A DNA stretch of 45,288 bases. Origin: Bradyrhizobium sp. YR681 (lineage in GTDB: Bacteria; Pseudomonadota; Alphaproteobacteria; Rhizobiales; Xanthobacteraceae). Where the stretch lies: contig NZ_AKIY01000294.1 of NCBI RefSeq assembly GCF_000282615.1, positions 1-45,288 of the forward strand, in the 5' to 3' direction. The notes below the pieces were generated by a model. That model worked only from the letters and a program-made list of their open reading frames with translations, was not told the origin of the DNA and did no database searches. Position numbers and translations under genes: made by a program. Position 1 is the stretch's first letter, and every line of letters starts with the position of its first letter. This document shows positions 20,301-25,615 of this stretch, piece by piece.

Positions 20301-23060
20301 GTCTATTGGCAGAGCAATGGCTATGGCGATCTCATCATGAGGCTCCGTGGTGACGATGCCAACAGCATCAACGTCTGGGGCGATCTGCACGTATCGAACG
20401 GCGCTCTCACCAGTGCGATCAAGACGGTGAAGTTCAGCGACGGGACCGTTCTCGACATGAGCCACGGTCCTTCCAAGTTCAACTGGCTTGGCAACACCGC
20501 GAATTTCACGCTCACCGGCACGGCATTCGGGACCAACATCTATGAGGTCACCGCCGCCAACGGAAAGATCAATTTTGCCGATGCCGGCACGGTCGGCGGC
20601 ATCAACATCGTGAAGTTCGACAAGGGCGGCCAGGCGCTCAACGTCCAGGCCAACAACTTCAGCGGTGAGATCGACCTAGGCGCGACCATCCAGGCCCAGG
20701 ACGTATACTGGCAGACCAATGGCTACGGCGACCTGATCCTCAAGCTCCGCGGCGACGATGCCGACAGCATCAATGTCTGGGGCGACCTCCACTTCACCAA
20801 CGGTGTGGTCACCAGCGCGATCAAGAACGTGAAATTCAGCGATGGGACGGTTCTGGACATGACCCAGGGGCCGTCGGCGTTCACCTGGATCGGCACCGCC
20901 AACAACTACAATCTCGTCGGCAGCAATTTGCGCTCGAACGTGTTCGAGATCGCCCAGGGGAACGGCGCGATCACGTTCGGCAATGCAAGCGGCGGCGGCG
21001 ATGGAAACAACACCATCCGGTACGACATCGGCGATGGGCTTGCCGACGTTCAGCTCAACGGCGGCAAGGGGATCATCACCTTTGGCAGCAACGTGTCGGC
21101 ACAGGACGTTATCCTGCAGTCGAACGCCAACGGCGACTTGATCGTCAGATTCGCCAACGACACGTCGGACAAGATCACGGTTCACAACGATCTTGTGTTC
21201 GGAAACGTCAATTCTTACGGGATCAGCACCATCCAGTTCGCGGACGGGACGGCGTGGGACTACACGTTCATCGCGTCGAACGCCTGGATCCGGGGCACGG
21301 CCGGAAATGAGACGATCAACCTCCCGGTAAATGCCGCGACGGTCGATGCAGGCGCCGGCGACGACACGTTGAGCGTCTCGGGCAGCGGTTCCGACCGCAT
21401 CGTGTTCGGCGTAGGCTCCGGCCACGACGTGCTGGATAACCCGGGTAACGGTTATCAACGCAATGACGTCCTCGATCTCACGGGGCTGCTGCCGTCCGAT
21501 ATCTCGCTGTCGAGGTCGGGAAATCAATTGATCGTAACGGTGCTCGCGACCGGGGAAACGTTCACGGCGCTCTGGCAGTTCTACGGTGGCGGTCTCAGCT
21601 ATGGCCTTGGCTCGATCAAATTTGCGGACGGAACGGTCTGGGACCGGACGGTCATCGCCGCTCCCGTAACGATCGAGGCGGCCGGATCGACCAGCCTGCT
21701 TCAGAGCGGTTCGAACTACGCTCTCAACAGCATCAGCACCGGCACCGGGCCGACGCTGAAATACAACGGCTCGGCGGTGACAGTCGGCCAGTTCGGGGCT
21801 TGGACGCCGATCGGAGCCGAACAGGTCTCGGGCGGCTATGATGTCGCCTTGAAGAATACTTCGACCGGCGTGTTCTCGTTCTGGAGCACGGACAGCAACG
21901 GCAACTTTGTCTCGAACCTGATCCCGGGCGAGCTTGCCGGCAACAGCGCGGCGGTGACGTCGCTGGAAACGATATTCCATCAGGATCTCAACGGTGACGG
22001 TGCGACCGGAGTTGCTCCTGTCACCATCGAGGCGGCAGGTTCGACCAGCCTGGTTCAGATTGGTTCGTACTACTGCCTCGACGGGGTCGGCATGAATACC
22101 GGCACCGGGCCGATGCTGCGATACGGCGGGTCGGTGGTGACGGTCGGCCAGTTCGGAGCCTGGACCCCGATCGGCGCGGAGCAGGTCTCGGGCGGCTACG
22201 ACGTCGTCTTGAAGAATTCCTCGAGCGGGATGTTCTCGTTCTGGAGCACGGACAGCAACGGCAATTATGTTTCGAACCTCCCGGATGCAGCCGGGGATAG
22301 CGCCAGCGTGCTGTCGATGGAGGCAACATTCCATCAGGATCTCAACGGCGATGGCGTTGTGAGCGGAGCTCCTGTCATTCTTGATCTCGATGGCGATGGG
22401 GTCAGCGTTTCTCCGCTCGGAACGTCGAGCGCAGCTTTCGACATGAACGGAGATGGCCGGCGTGTGCCGACAGCCTGGGCCGCGCCAGGCGATGCGTTCC
22501 TGGCGATCGATCTGGATGGTCGTGGAATCATCGATCAGGCCAGGCAGATCGAGTTCACGCAATGGGCGCCGGGCACGACGTCGGATATGCAGGCGCTGCG
22601 ACAGGTGTTCGATACCAACCACAACTGTGAGCTCGATCCGAACGACGCGTTGTGGAGCGAGTTCCGTATCTGGCAGGACGCGAATGGCGACGGTGTCTCC
22701 AACACGGGTGAGGTCAGAACGCTCGATCAAGTTGGAATAACGTCGATCGATCTCAATCCGACGGGACCTGCGCAGTGGTTGTCCGACGGGTCCGTCATTT
22801 CCGGGCTTTCGAGTTACACCCGATCCGATGGAACCAAAGGTCTCGCGGGCGATGTCACGCTTGCGTACAGCGCGGTGCGGCCGGCATCCGGAGGCGAGGG
22901 GGGAGGTCTTGGGATCGACGGCCAGATCTCGCAACTGGTGCAAGCGATGGCAACCTATTCGGCCAACAACACCGGTTTCGATCCGACGAGCTCCGGGATC
23001 CAAACCGTGCCGAACGGTACCGCCCTTCAGACTGCCGTCGCTGCGGCATGGCATGCATGA
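11382..23060 (+). CDS. Giant RTX calcium-binding adhesin/toxin-like protein with two self-processing modules
   Basis: This is a 3892-residue putative type I substrate. Order: Gly-rich beta-type N-domain (1-141); FrpC-like self-processing module starting at Asp141-Pro142 with loops DLNGDGI, DDNGNGTVDNGLELFG and DVNQDGVSQASELETL; helical linker (about 300-560). Then about ten RTX-associated modules (KGDGND ... DTLxLTDLN ... IKFADGTxWDR) with GGxGxDxLx nonapeptide blocks; cadherin-like domain (about 1800-1895, APTGITVTGGSVQENAAGG); six 134-residue repeats (about 2500-3290); two Trp-rich repeats (3429-3660); a second self-processing-like module (about 3663-3830); and the shared secretion signal (3849-3892). 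There is no N-terminal signal peptide, as expected for type I export. Calcium in the medium should trigger folding. The first ~1.7 kb is AT-richer than the rest. An 11-base G tract lies at codons 2300-2303. Whether it is an adhesin, a bacteriocin or both cannot be told from sequence. Confidence 0.92.
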   Translation: MAALPDGLNVLVQGGANFPVGPISVGVRVRNDGTVSGEGSVGVYSGRGSYNPVTGEWSLAVGLGRSWGSYNSVGGRKGVFVGVGLDQNGVFVQVTGTINFPIGNGQGTPYFTGLRVDYKIPVVSYDEIKKFLIPLYNVFRDPLVLDLNGDGIVLSALAGSTVHFDYAGDGFSELTGWASPEDGILAIDDNGNGTVDNGLELFGSSTQDGFAVLEKLDSNGDGTIDSQDADFAKLRIWRDVNQDGVSQASELETLTQAGVTSISLNRVAVNGTNNGNGVGYEAQFVRADGSSGVAQTIYFQTDNQQSVADHTPQFTPADGVEYLPQLPGSGLIDSIAYKATNDTAFREAWTTLTEDAGSIGASELQARFEALILKWAGVDSVDPTSRGPNVDARHLAFVEKFFGDTYREIQRGEELRTYPSTPALGNSVENSFQDILGVLRLLFLTQVTTSVTAMTGSAEAALDNPYFAYGFLDLVQRSGDDPPPDSPANIAMVVDLIIAQAPYASGAAIGYLTKALFGLNEVMSLSFNGNRAAYSAEVLPLLNEISDTISRDVATHVVDGTGLFGSTNPEAINGTSSQDVFIGGGGGDLLSGGNGGDIYVYNKQDGNLWIKDEGAATDTDRLVLTDLNSTDVTFDRIGDDLLMRITATGKTVDIESFFAGQGVDVLRFADGTEWDRTQLKSFSVFRGDGQNNYIADSGSHDVIRGGKGDDYITISGGNDTIFYSKGDGYDVVHDTIGQVSDHDTFVLTDLNADDIQLSRVGGHLLLTVKSTGEYVDFDNFFPNNSGDRTTKNIDIIKFADGTSWDRADILQRAWYRGTDGLDSIVTGSELNDTIYGGKGDDFLQGWTGSDTYVWKKGDGNDEIDDFSSKIGDPNNSDVDTLWLQDVSAGEVSYSYQGGTLLITINTTGEIIRVDSFFSGVTSLLDGNAGNWVGIDQIKFQDGSVIDRAQITYNAGRDYLGWDPVVVTMVEQGLIVWQTYWDEFGHEGNIVAGASPGIDDIWNASSYGGLGGTLGIPDALQPNPFHGGGNNILNGSGNVDIMAGGLGADVLNGFGGNDVLYGDLVGSDTAGGNDVLLGGYGDDVLYGGGGSDYLDGWIGNDFISGGDGKDYILANDGDDIIIGGKGDDFIYNNNGAGSGNDTYIYAKGDGNDLIVEGSSPGTDVLILTDLTSDEVELSQQADDLLIKIKATGEIITVAGHFLNRNGSNNADGMGLEYIRFANVQWDRAQIGQNAWFRGTDGRDILDGQSTLSDIQRDETFDGGKGNDIIYSGRSSDTFVYASGDGNDIIYDGSWHATGSSINDTLKLTDLNAANVELTRSGEDLLIKVLTTGEIITVASQFASGLIDTGGGIEFIQFANGEQWNRLQIQQNAWFRGTDGIDLIDARNSRWDDTIEGGKGDDIIYTGLQSGSGNDTFIYSKGDGNDTIYENTWRSFTSTETDVLFLKDIQSSEVNLTRSGDNLLVHILATNETITIVGQFGDSSDTPDSGIEYIRFANGDQWGRSTIYGLATSNAPFFAGTSGNDILTGSSASQNFYGEAGDDRIDGQGGNDLLYGGLGNDTLVLSVSAPGDVASINGGVGTDTLDLSGFGSAAWVDLVTNGAEVRTTDQSDLSSGTWRDMAQVEQVENITGTAFSDQIAGDAGNNVIVGGAGNDVVDARSGNDTVLGGSGDDTLTGGMGNDVLDGGTGVDILVGGLDSDVLIGGAGNDVLTGGTGGDIFVVGVDDGSDTITDFTAGSGTDHDMVRFDRTMFADFASVIAAASQSGSDVVITLGNGDSLTLQNVDLAALTADNFEFRRLGNEAPTGITVTGGSVQENAAGGTVVATLAAVDVGDAGAHSFSIVGTDNLFEVVGNQIRVKDGAILDFETQSQHALTIKTVDDDGMSTTTTIVIGITDQVETTTGTSGSDVLTAGAGSDILVGGAGDDRLLGGGGSDEYRYNLGDGSDRIVETGGNSDTDRLVLGSGIDPATTVVGRSSLDNSDVVLRLSNGQTIVLENQLSMASGGGLEQISFADGTVWSRSDILSKLDPHLLIAGAGTSTVVGSGSDDVFVAGAASRTLTGFGGSDTYKVGASADQLVISEDAEAGTDRLELVGLNAADVTFIQRGVDLVVKNKANGHITTITNQFGFAPTGVEQVAFADGTVWDKTQIASHVVLPNAAGSYTVVGTSGDDTFQPGAGNDLIEGGAGSDTIVYAFGDGSDTIADGYNSASQVDVLKFADLRSGDLVFSRQGADLTIAIPGAGDTITVQGQFTSAGEYWGLEQIQFSDGSVWDRAAIAAAAWIRGSAAAETLNGSADPDTIDGGGGADTLSGGDSGDTYIYHAGSGNDVIVESSTDSGADTLKLVGLNATDVTFSQAGSDLLMRVTASGEVLTVKDQFDGVSGIERVVFASGASWTRSELLYNLSGAGVFFFHPGDGQLTLDSSVGVVRMDAAIAPGDVILQANGNDLIVKLRGTSDSITMHADLATNPWGVSSTLHQLIFSDGSVLDIGQPAAGLGQPITFTWLGNAANFDITGSGYGTNVYESTIGGRFTFVDSSGVGGANIVKFDKGAQNLNVRANNISGRIELGSQIAAQDVYWQTNQYGDLIMKLRGDTADSINVWGDLQLANGAITSAIKTVSFSDGTVLDMSHGPSAFTWLGNTTNFNITGATLGTNVYEVTAAGTINFVNSGAVGGTNIVKYDRGSQNLIIWVNNDAGSIELGPNISAQDVYWQSNQYGDLNLRIRGDSTDGINAYGDLKVVNGVVTSSIGTIKFSDGTVLDMSHGPSNFTWLGNAANFNITGTTFGTNIYEVTAANGKINFADTGAVGGTNIVKFDKGGLSLNVQANNFSGELDLGATISAQDVYWQSNGYGDLIMRLRGDDADSINVWGDLHVVSGALTSAIKTVKFSDGSVLDMSHGPSNFTWLGNTANFTLTGTTFGTNIYEVTAANGKINFADASAVGGINVVKFDKGDLALNVQANNFSGELDLGATISAQDVYWQSNGYGDLIMRLRGDDANSINVWGDLHVSNGALTSAIKTVKFSDGTVLDMSHGPSKFNWLGNTANFTLTGTAFGTNIYEVTAANGKINFADAGTVGGINIVKFDKGGQALNVQANNFSGEIDLGATIQAQDVYWQTNGYGDLILKLRGDDADSINVWGDLHFTNGVVTSAIKNVKFSDGTVLDMTQGPSAFTWIGTANNYNLVGSNLRSNVFEIAQGNGAITFGNASGGGDGNNTIRYDIGDGLADVQLNGGKGIITFGSNVSAQDVILQSNANGDLIVRFANDTSDKITVHNDLVFGNVNSYGISTIQFADGTAWDYTFIASNAWIRGTAGNETINLPVNAATVDAGAGDDTLSVSGSGSDRIVFGVGSGHDVLDNPGNGYQRNDVLDLTGLLPSDISLSRSGNQLIVTVLATGETFTALWQFYGGGLSYGLGSIKFADGTVWDRTVIAAPVTIEAAGSTSLLQSGSNYALNSISTGTGPTLKYNGSAVTVGQFGAWTPIGAEQVSGGYDVALKNTSTGVFSFWSTDSNGNFVSNLIPGELAGNSAAVTSLETIFHQDLNGDGATGVAPVTIEAAGSTSLVQIGSYYCLDGVGMNTGTGPMLRYGGSVVTVGQFGAWTPIGAEQVSGGYDVVLKNSSSGMFSFWSTDSNGNYVSNLPDAAGDSASVLSMEATFHQDLNGDGVVSGAPVILDLDGDGVSVSPLGTSSAAFDMNGDGRRVPTAWAAPGDAFLAIDLDGRGIIDQARQIEFTQWAPGTTSDMQALRQVFDTNHNCELDPNDALWSEFRIWQDANGDGVSNTGEVRTLDQVGITSIDLNPTGPAQWLSDGSVISGLSSYTRSDGTKGLAGDVTLAYSAVRPASGGEGGGLGIDGQISQLVQAMATYSANNTGFDPTSSGIQTVPNGTALQTAVAAAWHA
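11802..12290 (+). other. FrpC-like self-processing module 1 (Asp-Pro intact)
   Basis: Residues 141-303 of the RTX protein. The segment starts RDPLVLDLNGDGI. It continues with HFDYAGDGFSELTGWASPED, DDNGNGTVDNGLELFG, DSNGDGTIDSQD and IWRDVNQDGVSQASELETL, then GVTSISLN. This is the layout of the Neisseria FrpC self-processing module, where calcium triggers cleavage of an Asp-Pro bond and the new Asp end can link to a lysine. Here Asp141-Pro142 is present, so cleavage would free the first 141 residues. Confidence 0.75.
13090..16060 (+). repeat. RTX-associated module array, first block
   Basis: The DNA codes for successive modules of about 110-145 residues. Each has a calcium-binding GGKGDD or GGxGND turn, a strand pair (YSKGDGxDxI), then LTDLN(A/S)xDVxLxRxGxxLLIKxxxTGExI and IxFADGTxWDRxxIxxxAWFRGTDG. 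At least six modules are visible. The part 14458-14800 has the densest classical RTX nonapeptides, for example GGLGADVLNGFGGNDVLYG. This is typical of proteins that fold only in millimolar calcium outside the cell. Confidence 0.85.
16294..16548 (+). repeat. Classical RTX nonapeptide block
   Basis: About nine consecutive GGxGxDxLx-type units, for example VVGGAGNDVVDARSGNDTVL and LTGGMGNDVLDGGTGVDILV, ending GGTGGDIFVVG. This is the parallel beta-roll calcium-binding repeat. It is followed by ITDFTAGSGTDHD and then by the cadherin-like domain at about 16780-17070. Confidence 0.88.
18279..18289 (+). repeat. G11 homopolymer inside the RTX gene
   Basis: Eleven consecutive G bases follow GAC, coding Asp-Gly-Gly-Gly-Gly within an RTX turn (IDGGGGADTLSG). 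Elsewhere in this gene Gly is mostly GGC or GGT. Losing one G gives a stop at 18397-18399; gaining one gives a stop at 18314-18316. Either would remove the C-terminal ~1590 residues, including the secretion signal. This is the layout of a slipped-strand phase-variation tract; an assembly error is the main alternative. Confidence 0.85.
18874..21270 (+). repeat. Six tandem 134-residue (402 bp) repeats
   Basis: The phrase MSHGPSNFTWLGN recurs at 19257, 19656, 20058 and 20460, and in altered form at 20862. Spacings are 399, 402, 402 and 402 bases. Each unit carries TGTTFGTNIYEVTAANGKIN, GGTNIVKFDKG, AQDVYWQSNGYGDLIM(R/K)LRG, SINVWGDLH and IKTVKFSDGTVLD. Copies 3-5 (19671-20876) are close to identical, which suggests recent expansion. 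The first and sixth copies are diverged. The units look like a variant of the RTX-associated module without the calcium-binding Gly-Asp turns. Confidence 0.9.
21666..22368 (+). repeat. Two 118-residue Trp-rich repeats
   Basis: Two copies, 354 bases apart, both start APVTIEAAGSTSL. They share GQFGAWTPIGAEQVSGGYDV, FSFWSTDSNGN and end FHQDLNGDG. This pattern fits the family described as the Trp-rich Synechocystis C-terminal domain, found in large exported proteins. Each copy ends in an EF-hand-like DLNGDG loop that runs straight into the next Ala-Pro-Val module start. Confidence 0.8.
22368..22870 (+). other. Second FrpC-like self-processing-like module (Ala-Pro at the cleavage site)
   Basis: Residues about 3663-3830 repeat the layout of module 1: APVILDLDGDGVSVSPLG, FDMNGDGRRVPTAWAAPGD, IDLDGRGIIDQARQIEF, DTNHNCELDPNDALW, IWQDANGDGVSNTGEVRTL and GITSIDLN. 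The residue before the conserved Pro is Ala3663 rather than Asp, so autocatalytic cleavage as in FrpC is not expected. The module may act only as a calcium-binding fold before the secretion signal. Confidence 0.7.
22926..23057 (+). other. Shared C-terminal type I secretion signal, copy 2
   Basis: The last 44 residues of the RTX protein begin ISQLVQAMATYSANNTGF and end LQTAVAAAWHA. They match the tail of the repeat protein at 3267-3389. The two genes lie 20 kb apart on the map and flank the exporter genes. Confidence 0.75.
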
Positions 23061-23071
23061 GTCCGACGCCC

Positions 23072-23101
23072 GGGGCCACGTTCCGAAGAGGGTGTGGCCC
23101 C
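23072..23101. terminator. Possible bidirectional terminator hairpin
   Basis: GGGGCCAC (23072-23079) and GTGGCCCC (23094-23101) form a perfect 8-bp G/C-rich stem with a 14-base loop. It lies 12 bases after the RTX stop codon, between two convergent genes. No clear T tract follows on either strand, so it may be a transcript-stabilising hairpin instead. Confidence 0.45.
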
Positions 23102-23217
23102 ACGGCGCACCCTGGCCCGGTTCGGATTCAGGCCATCGATCGTGAGTCCCGGTTGGCGTGCGGCAGCGCTCTGCTTCCAGCATTGCGGGAAGCGCCGGTC
23201 TCCGGGGCTTGCGTCGC

Positions 23218-24345
23218 TCAGACCTGAAACACTTGTCGCGGCGAGCGCGTCAGGCACTCATGCCCGGTCGCGGTGACGAGCACCGTCTCGCTGATCGCGA
23301 TGCCGTCGGCGGAGACATACATGTGGAACACCATGCCTTCCTCCAGCGTCCAATCGGCCGTGGGCAGGAAGATGCGCGAGAAGTCGCTGGTGCGCGGGCT
23401 ATGGAGTGGATAGCAGCCGAGCGCGTAGCCGGTGATGTTGGGGTAGTCGCGCCGCAGGCCGCCCGCGAGCATGGCATCTCGCGCCAGTGCGTCGATTTGG
23501 GCGGCGCTCGCGCCCGGCTTCATCGCTTCGAACTGCCGGTCCTGGATTTCGATCAGGCGCCGGGCAAGTTGCGACCGCGCCGGATCGATCTCGCCGATCA
23601 CGGCCGAGCGCATCAGGCGGGCGCTGTAGCCGTCGATATAGGGCAGTAGCTCCATATGCAGGACGTCGCCCCTGGCGAGCGGCTCACATGTCAGGCCGCC
23701 ATGCAAAAAGGCATTGCCGACACCCGCGGTAATGATCCCGGCGCGTGCGGCGTCGGCGCCTTCCTGCATGAAGACCTGATAGACCGCTGCCGCCGCGTTG
23801 CGGGCCGATCGACCTTCGCCGGAGGCTTTCAAGGCGGCATCGATGCCGAGGTCGCCGATTGCGGCGGCGCGCCGGAGCACCGCGACTTCCCTTGCGCTCT
23901 TCCTGGCGCGAAGCAGGGCCATCACGCCGGAGAAATCGACAAAATCCGCGTCGGGCAATTGCGCTGACAGATGCTTGAAGCGAGACAGCGGCATGCAATA
24001 GGAGTCTTCGTCGAGCCCGACACGGCCCTCCGCACAGCTGAGACTCCGGATGGTGTTGGCGAGCACCTGGACCGGATCTTCCCAATCGGCAAAGGCGACG
24101 GAGCGAGACAGCCACGAGCTCTCGGCGAACGGGCCGAGATCGACGGCGCGAAGGATCATGATCGGATCGCCATCGCGCGGCAGCAGGCAGGCCCGGTACA
24201 TGTTCTCCGAGATCAGGAATCCGGTGACGTACGCGAGAAACTCGCTCTGGTCGATGATCAGGACATCGAGATCGCGAGCCGCCATCTGCTCGCGCACGCA
24301 TTTCACGCGCGCGTCATACTCGTCGATCGGAAACAACATCGCCAT
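23218..24345 (-). CDS. M24-family (creatinase/ectoine-hydrolase-like) pita-bread hydrolase
   Basis: This 375-residue protein has an N-terminal creatinase-type domain (YDARVKCVREQMAARDLDVL) and a C-terminal pita-bread domain. The usual five metal ligands of Xaa-Pro peptidases are largely replaced. The Asp-Asp segment reads MELLPYIDGYSARLMR (about residues 230-245), the His segment TGYALGCYPLH (about 305), and the first Glu segment MVFHMYVSADG (about 340). Only the last Glu (ISETVLVT) is clear. This points to the metal-free creatinase or ectoine-hydrolase-like branch, which opens C-N bonds in small molecules, rather than a dipeptidase. It is the last gene of the peptide-transport operon, 38 bases after the M20 gene. 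The exact substrate is unknown. Confidence 0.8.
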   Translation of the reverse strand: MAMLFPIDEYDARVKCVREQMAARDLDVLIIDQSEFLAYVTGFLISENMYRACLLPRDGDPIMILRAVDLGPFAESSWLSRSVAFADWEDPVQVLANTIRSLSCAEGRVGLDEDSYCMPLSRFKHLSAQLPDADFVDFSGVMALLRARKSAREVAVLRRAAAIGDLGIDAALKASGEGRSARNAAAAVYQVFMQEGADAARAGIITAGVGNAFLHGGLTCEPLARGDVLHMELLPYIDGYSARLMRSAVIGEIDPARSQLARRLIEIQDRQFEAMKPGASAAQIDALARDAMLAGGLRRDYPNITGYALGCYPLHSPRTSDFSRIFLPTADWTLEEGMVFHMYVSADGIAISETVLVTATGHECLTRSPRQVFQV

Positions 24346-24383
24346 TCCGCCTTCCCGGGATCAGATGCGCGCTTGCGCGCCCG

Positions 24384-25598
24384 CTAGCCGCAGATCTCCA
24401 TAATGGCCAGCATGTAGACGCGGATCATGTCGACGAAGTCGACGATATCGACACGCTCGTCGGGCATGGTGTTGTAGCGCCCGCCGGGTCCGCAGACGAT
24501 GCCTTCCATCCCGCCGAAATAGTGCAGATGACCGGCATCGGTGCCGTAGAAGCAGCTCGGCGCAACGGGGCCCGTCGGCTGGTCCTCTCCACGCACCGTG
24601 CGATAGGCGCGGTTGACGGCCGCGACGATCGGGCTGGTGCGCGCCACTTCGAACGGCGGCATGGTCGGAACACCGGAGCGATCCTCCGACATGATCTCGG
24701 CCTTGAGGCCCGGAAACCGTGCTTCGAGCGCGTCGAGTTCGCGGCGCATGTCGGCCAGCGCGCCGGCCTCGGTCTGCCCTGGCGCATAGCGGCCCGAGCC
24801 CTTGATCCGCACGAAATCCGCGACCTGGGGCGTGCGCCATTCATGCAGCTCGCGTCCGAGCGCACCGTGGATCACGCCGACATGGACACGATTGATTCCC
24901 TCGTGCTCCGACGAAAGGGCACCTGAATATTTCATCGCGTTGAGGCGCGGGATGAGGTCGCACGCCGCCGTGATCGCGTCCACCGCCTCTTCGCGCTTGG
25001 ACAGATGGCGGGTATTTCCGGTAAGCTCGATGATGAACATGAACGCCGCGGCATGCATGGTCATCGCTTTCAGATCGGTCGGCTCCGAATTGATGAAGTA
25101 GTCGGCGCGAAGCCCTTGCTCGACCAGCGAATAGGTGCCGACCCCGCCTTGCAGCTCGCCGACGACGTAGGTGAGGATGACATCACCGCGGAGTTTGACG
25201 CCGGCGTCGATCAATGTCTTGACCGCGCAGAAATACGCGGCATCGCCGGCCTTCATGTTGGAGACGCCGATGCCGTAGATGAAGTCGTCGTCGACCTTGC
25301 CTGCCCAGGGATCGATGGTCCAGCCCTCGGTCACCGGGTTGGTGTCCAGATGGCCGTTGAACATCAGGCTCTTGCCGCCGCCCGCCCCCTTCCAACGACC
25401 GACGGCGTTGACCCGGCCCTCCTTGCCGAACGGCGAGAGCTCGGTGTCGAGCCCGATCTCGCGCATGCGGCCGGCCATAAAAGAGGCAAGCTGCTTCTCG
25501 CCCTCCGTCCTGGAGTAGCTCTTCTGCTGCACCATGCGTGACAGCAGGTCGAGCGCGGCCAGCACATCGATCCGGGCGAGAAGTGCGTTGTGATCCAT
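24384..25598 (-). CDS. M20-like amidohydrolase/deacylase with altered metal site
   Basis: This 404-residue protein has the ArgE/DapE (M20) fold order. FNGHLDTNP is near residue 78, GIGVSNMKAGDAA near 111, VVGELQGGVGT near 146, NSEPTD near 168, a dimerisation lid, and NTMPDERVDIVDF near 375. Family members normally have Asp-Met-Lys-Gly, Glu-Glu and a late His. Here these appear as Asn-Met-Lys-Ala, Glu-Leu and Thr. If the by-eye alignment is right, the bridging Asp, one metal Glu and the last His are all changed. The first His/Asp and the likely catalytic Glu remain. It may be a functionally shifted subgroup. It starts 18 bases after the ATPase gene ends. Confidence 0.8.
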   Translation of the reverse strand: MDHNALLARIDVLAALDLLSRMVQQKSYSRTEGEKQLASFMAGRMREIGLDTELSPFGKEGRVNAVGRWKGAGGGKSLMFNGHLDTNPVTEGWTIDPWAGKVDDDFIYGIGVSNMKAGDAAYFCAVKTLIDAGVKLRGDVILTYVVGELQGGVGTYSLVEQGLRADYFINSEPTDLKAMTMHAAAFMFIIELTGNTRHLSKREEAVDAITAACDLIPRLNAMKYSGALSSEHEGINRVHVGVIHGALGRELHEWRTPQVADFVRIKGSGRYAPGQTEAGALADMRRELDALEARFPGLKAEIMSEDRSGVPTMPPFEVARTSPIVAAVNRAYRTVRGEDQPTGPVAPSCFYGTDAGHLHYFGGMEGIVCGPGGRYNTMPDERVDIVDFVDMIRVYMLAIMEICG

Positions 25599-25615
25599 GG
25601 GGAAATTCCTTGTCG

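Noticed and set aside
18874..21270. Regularly spaced DNA repeats considered as a CRISPR-like or non-coding array
   Set aside because: The 402-base units stay in frame, code for conserved protein repeats and have no short palindromic repeat/spacer pattern.
20676..23183. An 835-codon open frame on the minus strand opposite the end of the RTX gene
   Set aside because: The plus-strand protein here has clear domains and a matching secretion tail. The opposite frame is Arg/Val-rich and shadow-like, a usual effect of G/C bias.
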